Assembly (NCBI RefSeq): GCF_002234675.1 | Contig: NC_019866.2 | Coordinates: forward strand, 11,685,261-11,749,260 | Origin: Oryzias latipes | Lineage: Eukaryota; Chordata; Actinopteri; Beloniformes; Adrianichthyidae | Direction of reading: 5' to 3' | DNA: 64,000 nucleotides | Shown: one piece after another, positions 10,901-21,727 of the stretch | Position numbering within the stretch: position 1 is the first letter of the stretch | Layout: each line of letters starts with the position of its first letter | Notes under the pieces: generated by a model | The model's input: the letters and a program-made list of their open reading frames with translations, nothing else | Databases searched by the model: none | Told to the model about the DNA's origin: nothing | Position numbers and translations under genes: made by a program

Positions 10901-12778
10901 TTTCTATTGCAAATACTTTCTTATATTTAAATCCAAATATACAATCTTCAAAGTTCACACTTCTCACAGTTTAATTAACTAGTTATGAGGAAATAGCTTC
11001 TCTTAATCAAATTTGGGATAAAAATTTAACAATTATTTAAGTGCATTGTTAACTTGGGCATAAAATTCTAAAGAATTCAGTATTTGGGCAGTGTTACCCA
11101 GCATTGGTCACAAATGTAAACTATGTTTAATTTATTCATAATTTGGAGATTGTTTTTATTTTTCTACAGAGACAATGTAATTACAGTTACAGAAAAACAC
11201 TCGACTTATAGACTTATAGGCAGGTTGTCATGGGTTTTAATCGAAAAGATTCAATTAAAAATGGGTTTGTTTATCTTTGCCAACTGCAAGATTCTGTTGA
11301 ATCACATCCCCATCTGTGAGAAACAATAATCTGTAACCGAGGACAGGACATGTTAACCTATAAAGACGATGCTAACTTTAACATTTATGTAATTGGCAGT
11401 TGGATTACTTGCAAACTTGAGTGGAGGAAAATGTAGCAACCTTTTAAAAAAGGGATAAATATCCAAGAAATGTATTGCTTCCTGAAAATATGACACTAAC
11501 ACAACCTCATGCACAAATTACCAGGTTCGCTGCCAGCCGCAACACGTGAGAAACACCTTGGTTTTCTGCCGTCTCATAGCGACTCCCAGCCTTTACAAAC
11601 ACACCCACACTGGAAACTGGGGAGTAGTTTTCTATTGAAGCTATCACCAGACCATTTGGGAGTTTTGACACCTGAAACAGCAAAAAGAAAACTTCCACTG
11701 AAACTATTTAGATCCAAGACACGGAGATTGCACTTTATGTGATACAAGATTGTGCTGGCCAGAATTAACTATTCAAGCATTTCAGACAACTACACGAACC
11801 TGGACGTCTTGTGGAGGGAGAGGTTTGGAGGGTTTCAGGCTTTCCAGCGGCTCAGTCAGAGTTTCCCTCCGTCTAGCAGCAGCATAGCAGCGTTTCTGTG
11901 AGAAGCAGTAGCATCAAATTAAAATGATTTGAGGTATGCATTCATCTTGAGACATGGTAAAAAAAAAAAAGGACAAATATTTAAAATCCACCCATCCATC
12001 CATCTATCTATATAGTATAGACCAAAAGCTCATTTGAATGAGAAGGTGTGTCCAAACGTTTGGTCACTCTGTAGTTTGTTATATCTTTGTTAAAGATACA
12101 GCTAAGGTAATGAAATATGTATTCGACATAAACTATACTTAGCAAAAAGTAGTTTATTTAAGTGTACAACAAGTATACCTATAGTATTTGCCATACGTCG
12201 TATACTCAAGTATTCATAATAAACTAGACTTCAACTGTAAACCATCTGTAAAACCTGATCAAGAACTTTATAAAGTTAAAATCTGTTAGACATCTGATCT
12301 ACACGAAGTTTCACATCAAAAAAATATACAAAACAAATGAAACCTCAAAGCATAGCCCTGAAACTTTCTTCTTGAAAGTTGTCAAAACAGTCTACATATG
12401 TCGAAACAAACTAAGGGTAATGATGAGTATAAGCAAGCTAGATCGGGGATGACCTTCATGCACATCAAGGCACCGCACCAAAAAAATAAAAATAAAAATG
12501 GGAATGTTACATTCGGAACTTTTTACTTTATTATGATAGGTCTTAAAAAAAAATTACAGTTTATGCATCGACTAGTACTACTGCAGTTAATCATCAACAA
12601 ATCTGACTACCTACGTTAGCTAGCCAACTTGCTAACTTTCCCATTTCATTTAGGATTTTTAGCCAAACAGATGCTAAGTTTTCCACTGAAACACGATAAA
12701 ACAGTACATATTGTTGTCATAGTTGTAAATGCTTTAGGGAGTTACCGAGAAATTATTCAGGGACCGGATTCCTCTCAT
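7947..12778 (-). CDS. Cytochrome b-c1 complex core subunit 2, mitochondrial
   Basis: UQCRC2 is a core protein of respiratory complex III in the inner mitochondrial membrane. It is structurally an M16 (mitochondrial processing peptidase-like) protein without the active zinc site, needed for complex assembly. I place 14 coding exons: 12746-12778, 11800-11895, 11522-11671, 10701-10765, 10568-10624, 10360-10484, 10026-10123, 9809-9866, 9581-9673, 9291-9490, 9072-9152, 8920-8996, 8673-8826 and 7947-8030. Together they give 456 residues, against about 453 in human. Recognisable stretches are [80 protein letters not shown] and the C-terminus MNTPFVDEI. The N-terminus is Arg-rich and suits a mitochondrial presequence. 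The start is the ATG of [10 protein letters not shown] in the first exon. All introns are GT-AG. Confidence 0.95.
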
Positions 12779-12936
12779 GACTCCTAAATCTCTCCTTCAC
12801 CCGGCCGGTCCAGAATCAGCTACGGCGTAGAAGTGACGTATCACCCACAAGGCAATGCGCGAGCAGCAATCTCAGGGAAACAAAAATCTTTTTCTTTTTT
12901 TAATTAAGTTTATTTATTCGTATAGAAACCAAATTG

Positions 12937-12967
12937 ATTTTTTTTGTGGCCCTAAAACTCTGTCATA
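12937..12967. repeat. Solitary terminus of the long-inverted-repeat element family
   Basis: The sequence TTTTTTGTGGCCCTAAAACT followed by CTGTCATA matches the right terminus of the 5963-7592 element with two or three differences. No matching left end lies nearby, so it is a broken remnant. It sits about 160 bases upstream of the UQCRC2 start codon. Confidence 0.55.
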
Positions 12968-13219
12968 AAATCTAAATGTGCATACAAAAAAAATTAATAA
13001 ATACAATTAAATAGGTAAGGGCAAGGCAAAAAAAACAATTTAAAATAACTACAATTTTAAACTATTTTGATAAATTACTGTAGTTTTCCAGTTTTTGTTT
13101 AAAAATGCATTTAAGACACTTAAAATAATCAGAAAATTAATTCAGAAAGATACTAAACAAAGGGCTTTTTTACATTGACATAAATGAATGATGTGTTTGC
13201 ACAAAATACGATTGATGAC

Positions 13220-13458
13220 ATCAGAAACTTCCGGGAAATTTCATCCTTCCAACTATCATGAAGCAGGGTGTCATAACCCTTATCCCTAAACCTGGGAAAC
13301 ACGCCAGACTAATTGATCATTTGATACCAACATCTATATCCCTTCTCAATGATGATTATATAATTTTAACCAATATTATAGCATCTGAAATGAAAACAGG
13401 ACTGAATCAGATTATTTCAGACACACAATCAGGGTTTTTAAAAGGACGAAACTTTCAG
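13220..13458 (+). pseudogene. L1-like LINE reverse transcriptase fragment (+ strand)
   Basis: The translation MKQGVITLIPKPGKHARLID, followed by SISLLNDDYIILTNIIA and SDTQSGFLKGRN, is the N-terminal part of an L1-clade reverse transcriptase (the KQG...ITLIPK, RPISLLNxDYKIL and QxGFxxGR blocks). The fragment stops abruptly after GRN and is followed by an oppositely oriented LINE scrap. It is a truncated copy with no endonuclease or catalytic palm. Confidence 0.75.
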
Positions 13459-13869
13459 GTAGGGTTTCCATAAAAAAGAGATCAGGTAAAGAAAATGGGG
13501 GGAATTTAAAAAACTGAGAGACAAGTAATGAATATCAGTCCAGAATATTCTCTCTCTGCAACTAGAAAAGATATGTTCTAATATTTTGGTTTCAGATGAA
13601 CAGAAAATACATGGTTCGGATTTAAATTTGTATTTATGAAAAAAAAAATCCAACAGGGTAAATTTTTGATATTTCAAAATGACTTTCATTTGAGGTGTAA
13701 ATATTTTGTGTATAAAGTAAACGATTTGTCCATCAGGGTAGTTTTCTAGGTCGTGTACATTTATTATTTTATCTTTTTTTTGTAGGAAGAGTGTGATTGA
13801 CATCTGTTCTGTTCTTTTGTTCATATATATAAAAAAAAGAGGGAAAAGGGAGTACAAAATGATAAGCAC
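13450..13869 (-). pseudogene. L1-like LINE C-terminal fragment (- strand)
   Basis: On the minus strand an open stretch contains HKIFTPQMKVILKY and CIFCSSETKILEHIFSSC, then FLWKPYL. This resembles the C-terminal zinc-knuckle-like region (CxxC...H....C) of fish L1-clade ORF2 proteins. It lies tail-to-tail with the preceding + strand fragment. Neither piece is complete. Confidence 0.6.
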
Positions 13870-14924
13870 GTAATTCTTATTTACTGACTGAAAATATACT
13901 GTACATGTAAAACTATGTGTAACTTGGAAACAATGTATCTGTTGTAAATGTTGATATTACCTTTCAAATAAGAATATTCTAGCAATCAGCTGACCAAACT
14001 TTAAAGACAGATTTAACCATTTTCCTCTTTTCTTTAGCAAAAACACAAAAACGAGTGCTATATTTTTTCCAGTGGGGGCTCCTTCACTGCATGCGGTCTT
14101 AAATTCAAATGATAACTTGTTAAACCAAATCATGTACTTGAATGATCATTAGGGGAACAAAAGCAAGACATTACCAGTTAGTTGATCGAACAGGGGAAAG
14201 GCAAAATATTAAAACAGTTAAAATAGAAACATACCGATCCGACCTCCATGTAAAAAAAGAATATCAGCCAATGATAAAGACATATTACAAATGTTTATTA
14301 CAACATATCTTTACTTACAATTCACCATAATGATGGACTCACACCACATTACAAAAATATATTTAATAAAATACATATTGAAAAATACAAACATTTAAAA
14401 CTTAAAGGATCTAACTAAAGACAAGTGCACATTTCTTTTTACCACAGGAAATCTCGAACATATCTATAAGATGCTGTGTCCAACAGAGCTTGCATTACAA
14501 CATGTAAACTATGTACAAAAGGTTGATCTGACAGTTAACTCCCAAATAAATACACCACATAATACAAAAATACATTGTATTGGCTGGGAGCTTCCTTAGA
14601 TTGTGTTGCTTGGACACTAAAATATCCTCCACACACAGAGCAAAGACGCACTCCTGAATTGAAAGTGGGTCATAGTAGTAACTCAAGATCCTCTAGATGA
14701 ACACCTATTTTAACCACAATCGCAAACTGAGTAACTCAAGTAAACTAGACTTACTCCACAAGCAGTCACTGAATGGAACTGATCACCATCATGTCAAACA
14801 GTCACAGCTTTGCGCCGCTTCTCAAGTTCGAAGGCCTCCACAGCTCTGAGCTCGGCAGCCTGCGGCCTCCAAGGATTGTGCAAGTGTTATTAAAACCCGT
14901 CAGCAGGAAGTCTGACGGGGTGCT
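13870..14924. other. Spacer and probable 3' UTR of the Kelch gene
   Basis: AT-rich sequence between the LINE scraps and the Kelch stop codon. On the minus strand a TTTATTAAATAT stretch near 14360 contains an ATTAAA hexamer and may end the Kelch transcript. No other exon or repeat with defined ends is seen. Confidence 0.4.
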
Positions 14925-17900
14925 TCAGCTGTCGGTCGTCGTGTCAGGACAACTGTTTGCAGGGATATCCTTCCGGAGCTGGAGAGACACGCAGCTGAGC
15001 CAGCTTCGACTGGTGGGCATCTCCCCGCCAATCTCCCAAGTGTCGGCTTCTTCACAGTACCTCTCAATAGTGTCATGATATCTGCGAGCAAAGAGCAAAC
15101 GGTATTAAATGACTCAAAACTCCCAATTCTAGCAGATCCATCTTTTTCCTATAAATATGGACAGCTGCTCACCTGTCCCAGCCTTCTTCTCCTCCTAGGA
15201 CATAAATCTTGCCATCAACTACAGCAGCACCAGGCCTGTACCGCCTTTCCTTCATGGGGGCACACATCGTCCACTGATTGGTTTTTGGATTGTAGCACTC
15301 AACCTTGTCTGTGTTCTCAGTTGACGCATGCCATCCACCTGAAAAACAAGGAAAAGAACTTAACCAGTTGTTAATGAATAGCCAGATCAGATGAGGATAG
15401 GGAGCCGCCGAGTTTCTTACCTATGACATAGATCTTCCCTTTCAGAGTACAGGCAGCTGAACCTGAGCGAGCAATCTGCATTGGGGCAACCTCTGTCCAC
15501 GTTGCAGTTTTAGGGTTGTAAACTTGTGCTAGGTCAGTACCATCGCCGTCCTCGAGAACTGCACCACCTGGACAAATTTCAATTTTATGCAACCCAAAAG
15601 AACACAGATGAACATGAAGTTAAGAACGGAAGGACCCAAAAAAAGAAAGAAAAGAAAGTGAAATAGATTAAGTTAGAAAACTAGAAAAAGTTATAGAAAA
15701 GAACTATAAAAAAATAAATAAAATAAAGGCTGAACATTCCCTACCTGTAACATACAGTAGGCCATCTAGTGCTACGACCGCAGGACTTGTGACGGCCATT
15801 TTTACAGACTTCGTAAACTGCCAAGAGTTTGTGTGAGGATTGTAGCATTCCACAGAGTCCAGGCGGGAGCGGCCCTCCCACCCACCGACAGCATACACGA
15901 AGCCATCCAGCATCACCAAACCTAAGACCAGGAAATAGATGGATGAAAAGACGGATTAGCCAGTTCCGCTACGTAGAACAGAGAGCAAACAACAAACAAA
16001 TGTGTGTCTTTGGAACAATGTTCTTTAACAGGGTTCTCACAAAAAAAAAACATTTATTTTTATATTTTCCACTTGATTGTGTTTCTTTTTTTCCCAACAG
16101 GATTACGTTTAGGACATTGGAAAATTAAAATCAGAAGTCATTCGAAATTTCCCATACATTTTCTGACGTCATAGTAACACAAACTACATATACCGATAAT
16201 ATAAAAAATGTAATGAATACTGATTTATAGTGATGCAAGTGTTCAATGGATAGAAGAGATGGTACTGACCCAACTCAGAGCGAGCTACATTCATGGGAGC
16301 CATCTCCATCCACGAGTCGAAGCAGGGGTCATAGCGCCACATCTCTCTGCTCGCCGAACCGTCTGGAAACTCTCCTCCTGCCAGGTACAGAGTCGAATCT
16401 ACAGAGGGTGGAAGGAGACAGCCATTCACAGCCTTTAATCTCAACCTTTATTAGCTCAAAGATACGACCCGGTGAACTCTGACTCAACGGCCCTCACCTG
16501 ACACGACCAAGCCGTGTTTGCTCACAGCAAAGGGCAGGCACGCTAGATTCTTCCACTGGTTTGTCACCGGGTCGAAACTCTCGACGCTGCGCAGCACCAC
16601 CTTGTCATCCTCCCCGCCAACCGTCACGATGACTTCAGCGGTCCCTGTTGCCATGGAAACAGAGGAGCAGAATAAAAGCTGTCGCCTTTGGATATACATT
16701 AATCTAAAAAATTAAAACACTCAAAGTTCAGAAAAGCAATTATTTTGTTATTAAAAAGACTATAAAGGCTGCACAATTCAGAACCAGATTAAACCGCATA
16801 AAGTTGGACTAGAGACATGAGAGATGAGCTCAGCAGAAAACAAATTCAGTTGTAGATGTCAGAAAGCCTACCGGTGGACCTGCGAGGCCTGGCACGGGAG
16901 CAGTAGAGCTCCCCACGGCGGTCTTTAAGCAGTAGGTAGTCCTTGGCCTCAGAGATGAGCTTTTGGCAGGCCTGGCTTTCTTTCACTACATCCAAAGACT
17001 CAATCACATCGTGGAGATAGTAAGGACTGATGAGAGGCAGGTGAATGTGCTCAAGCACCTTTAAGAAAAAAAAAAAAAAGGAAAAATATTATTATTATTA
17101 TTCAAAGAAACTGTTAGTGCTCCTGCAATCACTCCAATGAAATTGTGTTTTTAATATGTTCTTGTGCCATTTTTCTGATTATAGATGCCACATATAAGAT
17201 AAAATTAAGCCTAAAATTGCATTTCTTTATTCAAATTGTTGTGAATCAAGAGCAGAAAAAAGGCCATTTGAAAAAGCTTGTATATGTGGCGTGGAAACTA
17301 CAACGGTAGGACCACAAGCTCCCTGCTCTGCTCCATCCTAACGCATCCACTCGTACATGACTAGATCCATGTACGTCTTCACTTTCCTCGTCCAAGCTGG
17401 CATCTGGCTCAAACTCTACGACTGGATGGCTCCAATTTTGCTCGTCATATTTGTTGCACCAGTAATGCTGGGTTGAGGGGTGTGAGGGGCTGTAAGCTAG
17501 CTAGTCCCAACGACAACTCAGACACATTTCTAATGAACTACTGCCACTCTGCAGAAACCATCCTAAAAAAAACATTTACAAAAGCAGTTTTTTTTTTAAA
17601 TGGTGGCTAAATATGACATCATTATAGTTAAAAGACAACAGGGAATGCTTTGAAAATAAGACAAACGATAATCAGGGTAGGACTTTAAATTAAAGAATGC
17701 TTTTTATCATGACAGACACGTCACTGTTTTTAATTAATTTTTAATGTGCTTGGAGTTGCTTTTCTGTGTATTTTACTCTAAAAAATGAGTAGATAAGATG
17801 ATTATAATTAAAACAAAATAAAAAACAGGGGGGAAATAAAGCAAGAAATCACCCAGTGCAATGATGTTTTCATGAGCACATGAATGCTTTTCTCATTTCA

Positions 17901-19111
17901 GTCCTATAGTTGTATTTTATCTTTCTTTGACAGACATCTGAATTCCCAAAAGGGGCTGAGATGAGCCGCTTTGTGACACCAAACAAAAGACAGCAGCCTG
18001 TGGATCAATCTATAAGAGCCAAACATAAGTCAGAAGCTTGAACCAATAAAAACCAAAACTGACCTTTTCAAAGCTGTGCTTGCGAGATGGACATTTATTC
18101 AACCACAACATGACAGCTTCGAACACCATTTCCTCTTTAGGCACATTGAGAAGGTCACTGGAAATGATTTCTGTCAATTTATCCACACACAAAGATTGAA
18201 ACTCCTCCTGGAAAAAAATTAAAAAGTGTGTATAAGAAATATTAAACATTTTCTATGTCAGTGATGGAAATGAAGTGAAACAACAATTGATCTCTCTTGC
18301 CTGTTGACAAACGGTCGTGAAATGCTCCAGGATGTAGTCCATGCTCCGTTTCTCTAGCACCTTACAAGAATGGGCCTCGGCGAAGCAGTGAATCCCCACG
18401 CAGTTCATCTCATCCATCTGACGCTCCATGAAGCGACAACAGGCCTCTCGAACAGCCATCACGTCCAGCAGGTTGGCCGCTGCAAGCAGCGCCTGAACGC
18501 AGGCATATCCAGGATCAGCCATCGATGACGGACACATTAAAGGTGTGAGCGGATTTGATACCTGCACGTTGGCTTTGGAGATGTAGACCTCTGATGTGTA
18601 GGCATAGCTCACCAGCATGCCGATCATCTGTGGTTCTACACCATTGATGGCAACACGCTCCTGCTTAGACTCTATGAGATCAGCTGAGAACATGGCCTGC
18701 AGGGATTGGGTTGGAGAAATTGCAAATATTAATAGCGTGAGGTGGTGTGCATGGAAGGTTTTATGGGGGGGGGGGGGGATTTACTTGGAAGTAAGAGCTG
18801 AAAGAAGCCAGCACGATGCGATGGCAGGGGAACTCCTGCCCCCCACAGCACAGGGTCACGTCGCAGAAGGCGTTGTTCAGCCGCAGACTGTTGAGGCCCT
18901 GCAGGACTGTGTTGGGGTGCCTGGTCTCCACGAATAAGTAGTCCTCGCTGCTTTGAGATGCTGGAGGAGCCGCAGAGGCAGCGGTACCACCAGCAGTGGC
19001 AGCAGCAGCAGCAGCAGCAGTAGCGGCGCAGGCTTCCTCCTGGACCTGGAATATGGCGTTCATAGTGGAAGGCAGGAGAAAACCAGCGCCGACAGCGTTT
19101 ACTTCAGCCAT
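14925..19111 (-). CDS. BTB-BACK-Kelch protein, KLHL family, member not assigned
   Basis: Eleven coding exons: 18785-19111, 18562-18696, 18301-18492, 18064-18207, 16872-17058, 16498-16644, 16270-16398, 15745-15921, 15421-15567, 15173-15338 and 14925-15081. They give 635 residues. An Ala-rich N-terminus (about 28-55, from GCT/GCA repeats) precedes a BTB domain (about 75-185, FCDVTLCCGGQEFPCHRIVL), a BACK domain (about 190-300, CVGIHCFAEAHSC, KEEMVFEAVMLW) and six Kelch repeats (about 325-610, with GGEDD, AGGEFPDG, VGGWEGRSRLDSVECYNP and LGGEEGWDRYHDTIERY). Proteins of this build are substrate adaptors of CUL3 ubiquitin ligases. The RARPRRSTG linker is shared with KLHL6/24/35-like members. The start chosen is MAEVNAVG; a further in-frame ATG at 19147 lies before a likely acceptor and is probably not exonic. 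The intron at 18300 uses a GC donor. Confidence 0.9.
17187..17692. repeat. Dispersed repeat, copy A (Kelch intron)
   Basis: About 500 bp that aligns by eye with 19780-20287 in the same orientation. Shared stretches include the AACTACT-CCCGCT-like and GTAAGCTAGC segments, TTTTTGTTGCACC and the closing GGACTTTAAA. The family is unnamed here. The two copies are clearly diverged, so it is not a recent tandem duplication. Confidence 0.6.
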
Positions 19112-19530
19112 TTCTGACACTGCTGGGAATCCTACGAGGCGAAACAAAGCAGGACTCTGTCAGTAAACACAGTTGGGCTCTAGCTGGTTTATTCTAACGT
19201 GTGTAGCACGCAGTGGGAAAACTCCCCGAAAGTAAAACTCCAGCAAAACTTAAATGTGTAAAGAAAGTGAGTCGAGCGGTAACGAGGCAGTGAGCCGCCT
19301 AGTCTCCCAGTAATGAGGCTTAGCTAACACGCGAAAAAAATAACCATTCTGCCAGTTAAAGTAGACATTCAGCTCGAAGCAGAACAAATACTTACAGAAA
19401 GGTTCAAAGAAAGGGTTAAAAAATGGCCAAGGGTGCGTATTTTACCTGCAAAACATAGTCGTGACTGCTCCACAGCGGCCCCACATACAGTAAAAAACCG
19501 ATTTTCAGTCAGGACTTGAAAGCCTCTCAC
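19112..19530 (-). promoter_or_regulatory. Kelch gene 5' UTR exon and promoter region
   Basis: A likely acceptor lies just upstream of the coding exon (CTCGTAG, near 19132). A likely donor lies at about 19443 (TTTACC on the + strand), so a non-coding first exon probably spans about 19445-19530. The region is richer in GC and CpG than its flanks, as expected for a vertebrate promoter. The exact transcription start cannot be read from sequence alone. Confidence 0.4.
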
Positions 19531-19779
19531 AGGAAGCCCCGCCCATATGTACCCAAAACCTTCAAGTAATTGGTCCTCTTCTGTGTCAGTAGCGGTTAAA
19601 TACCCGCCCCTTACTCATCTTAACGTCCAATCAGCAGAGACATCATGTGAGCAAACACCAATCATACTTCAGCATTGTTTTCTCACAGTCTCCGACCCAA
19701 TTCTAGGTTTAAATGGGGAAATTATAATTATAATATTATAATAGTATAAATTAAATTTGTGAACATGGTATTTTCTCAC

Positions 19780-20287
19780 AATGTAAGACATATGTAAAGG
19801 AAATTAAGCTTAAAATGGCATTTCTGAATATTTCTTTTTTCAAATCGCTGTGAATCAGGGCCAGACAAAAAATACAGTTGGCAAAGCACATGTTCCAATC
19901 TGATGCATCCACTTTGTAGACAAATAGATCCATGTGCCTCAACATTTTTCTTGTCCAAGCTGGGATTTGTCTCTAAACTGCATGACTGGATAGCTCCAAT
20001 ATTGCTTGTTATTTTTGTTGCACCGGAAATTTTAGGTTAGGGTTGTGAGGGGCTGTAAGCTAGCGTGCAAGCGTGTAAACAGATAGGTGATGGGAAGTGG
20101 GGGCGCTTTGCTAGGTCAGCCACAATTCAGGGGGAAATTTTGAATGAACTACTCCCGCTTTGCAGAAACTGTCCTAGAAAATGACTCAGGTTTTTTCATC
20201 TAGGCTAAAATGATATAATCATAATAAAAGACCACTGGAAACACTATTAAAAATAGATCAAAAGATGATTGGAGTGGGACTTTAAAC
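19780..20287. repeat. Dispersed repeat, copy B (upstream of Kelch gene)
   Basis: Second copy of the repeat seen in the Kelch intron at 17187-17692, in the same orientation. It ends with GTGGGACTTTAAAC. The TTTAAAG-type end is also shared by the intronic repeats at 29407-29958 and 32124-32510, which suggests a related group of short non-autonomous elements. Confidence 0.6.
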
Positions 20288-20606
20288 TGTTTGATTCAAA
20301 CTTGCCAGGAGATACTTTTTTTTAGTGAATTAAGTTATCCAATCTTGAACAACGGATCATTTATATGGTTAAAAGAATCACTTGGTCTTTTGTCACGTTT
20401 TCTATGGAGCCCCTAGAGCAGAGGTGTCAAACATATCCGGCCCGCCAGGTGGTTTAGTCCGGCCCACACATGAAGAGTAAAAATCACAAGAATGTTTAAA
20501 AAAGAAAGCAAGTTTCTAGTCCATTCCTGTGGCGAGTTGTGATTTTTTAAAGAAATAACCGAAATGTGCAATTCCGCCACTAGGGAGAGCAAAGAATAGC
20601 TTAACA

Positions 20607-21727
20607 CAGGGGTCGGGAACCTATGGCTCGCGAGCCATATATGGCTCTTTTGATGGTCACATGTGGCTCGCAGACAAATCTTTAATTATACTTTTTTTTT
20701 CATTAGACCAGTCCTTCTCGGGCGCGATGCGATGCCAGAGGCGCGCAGTAGTAGCGGTGCTTAGAGAGAGAAATCTGCGCCAGCGCTATCAGTTACTATT
20801 ATCTATTATTTCACAGAGTTTGTACCAGCTGGAAACCTGTGAATTGACGTGCCTAAAACTACGCGCTCCCGTCTCTGAGAAAGAGCGCGCAGATGCGGGG
20901 ACGGGATGTGAGGAAGAAAACAGAGGGTGGGGGTGAGGTGTTGTGGGGACAGGCAGCAGGTGAATCGCGCAGGGATTGTAAAAACGTAAAACCCGCTTCC
21001 CGTCACTCACTGCAGCGTGTGAGTGTGTGTTTGGCTCCCCGTCTGCATGTGAGCAGTCTTTGTCACATCTACAGAACATTCAGACCTACGATGACGTTTA
21101 AAGTCTCAACGCCTGCATGAAGCAGAAACTCACCACGTATCAACCAGACTAGACCATCAGCAAAACTACCACGAGAAATACTCATCATTTATTAGCAACA
21201 GAATAACAATGTTATTAAAAAGAATCCACAGACTTATTGTACTTTAAAAATGTTGAAATTACATCAAATGCACACATTCACTTGTATATTTAGTTTTAAA
21301 CAAATTGTCGCGGACTGAGTTGGATGGCTGTTGGGCCGCGTTATAAGTTCTGGAGTTCATGAACGCATCAAGCAGAGATCTGATTGGCTCTCAGTTCTGT
21401 CGCTCAGCCTGTTGTTAGGTAGTTTGGACCAATGGGGTTCAGCTATGGGCCGAATAAGGGAAATGGGAGGGCTGGAGCGGGAGCAGGTGAATATAAAGTA
21501 GGGCGAAGCGCTCTTGTCTCAGCGGGAGAGAATCAGGAGTTGCTGAATTAATTGAACGGCGTTTGTTGCGGTCTGCAGTAATCGGAATAAAGAAATTTAA
21601 AAGAGGTTAAGTCTCCGTGCCTCAGTGTGGGGAAGGGACACTACATTACTGTATGGCTCTTTCGAAATTACATTTCAAAATATGTGGCATTTATGGCTCT
21701 CTTGGCCAAAAAGGTTCCCGACCCCTG
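20607..21727. mobile_element. hAT-type non-autonomous element (inner, nested)
   Basis: The ends are CAGGGGTCGGGAACC and GGTTCCCGACCCCTG, perfect 15-bp inverted repeats. They are flanked by a perfect 8-bp duplication GCTTAACA at 20599-20606 and 21728-21735. It sits inside the outer hAT and so is younger. Subterminal TATGGCTC repeats occur at both ends. No transposase was recognised in it. A probable solo LTR occupies 21306-21645. Confidence 0.9.
21306..21645 (+). mobile_element. Probable solo LTR, Ty3/Gypsy-like, inside the inner hAT
   Basis: A 340-bp block begins TGTCGCGG and ends GGACACTACA (TG...CA). It contains a TATAAAG promoter-like motif at about 21493 and an AATAAAG signal at about 21588, the order expected in an LTR. 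Its base composition (richer in GC) differs from the surrounding hAT sequence. Only a few bases of possible target duplication are seen, so the call is tentative. It is a fossil remnant with no internal genes and is the youngest layer of the nest. Confidence 0.5.
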
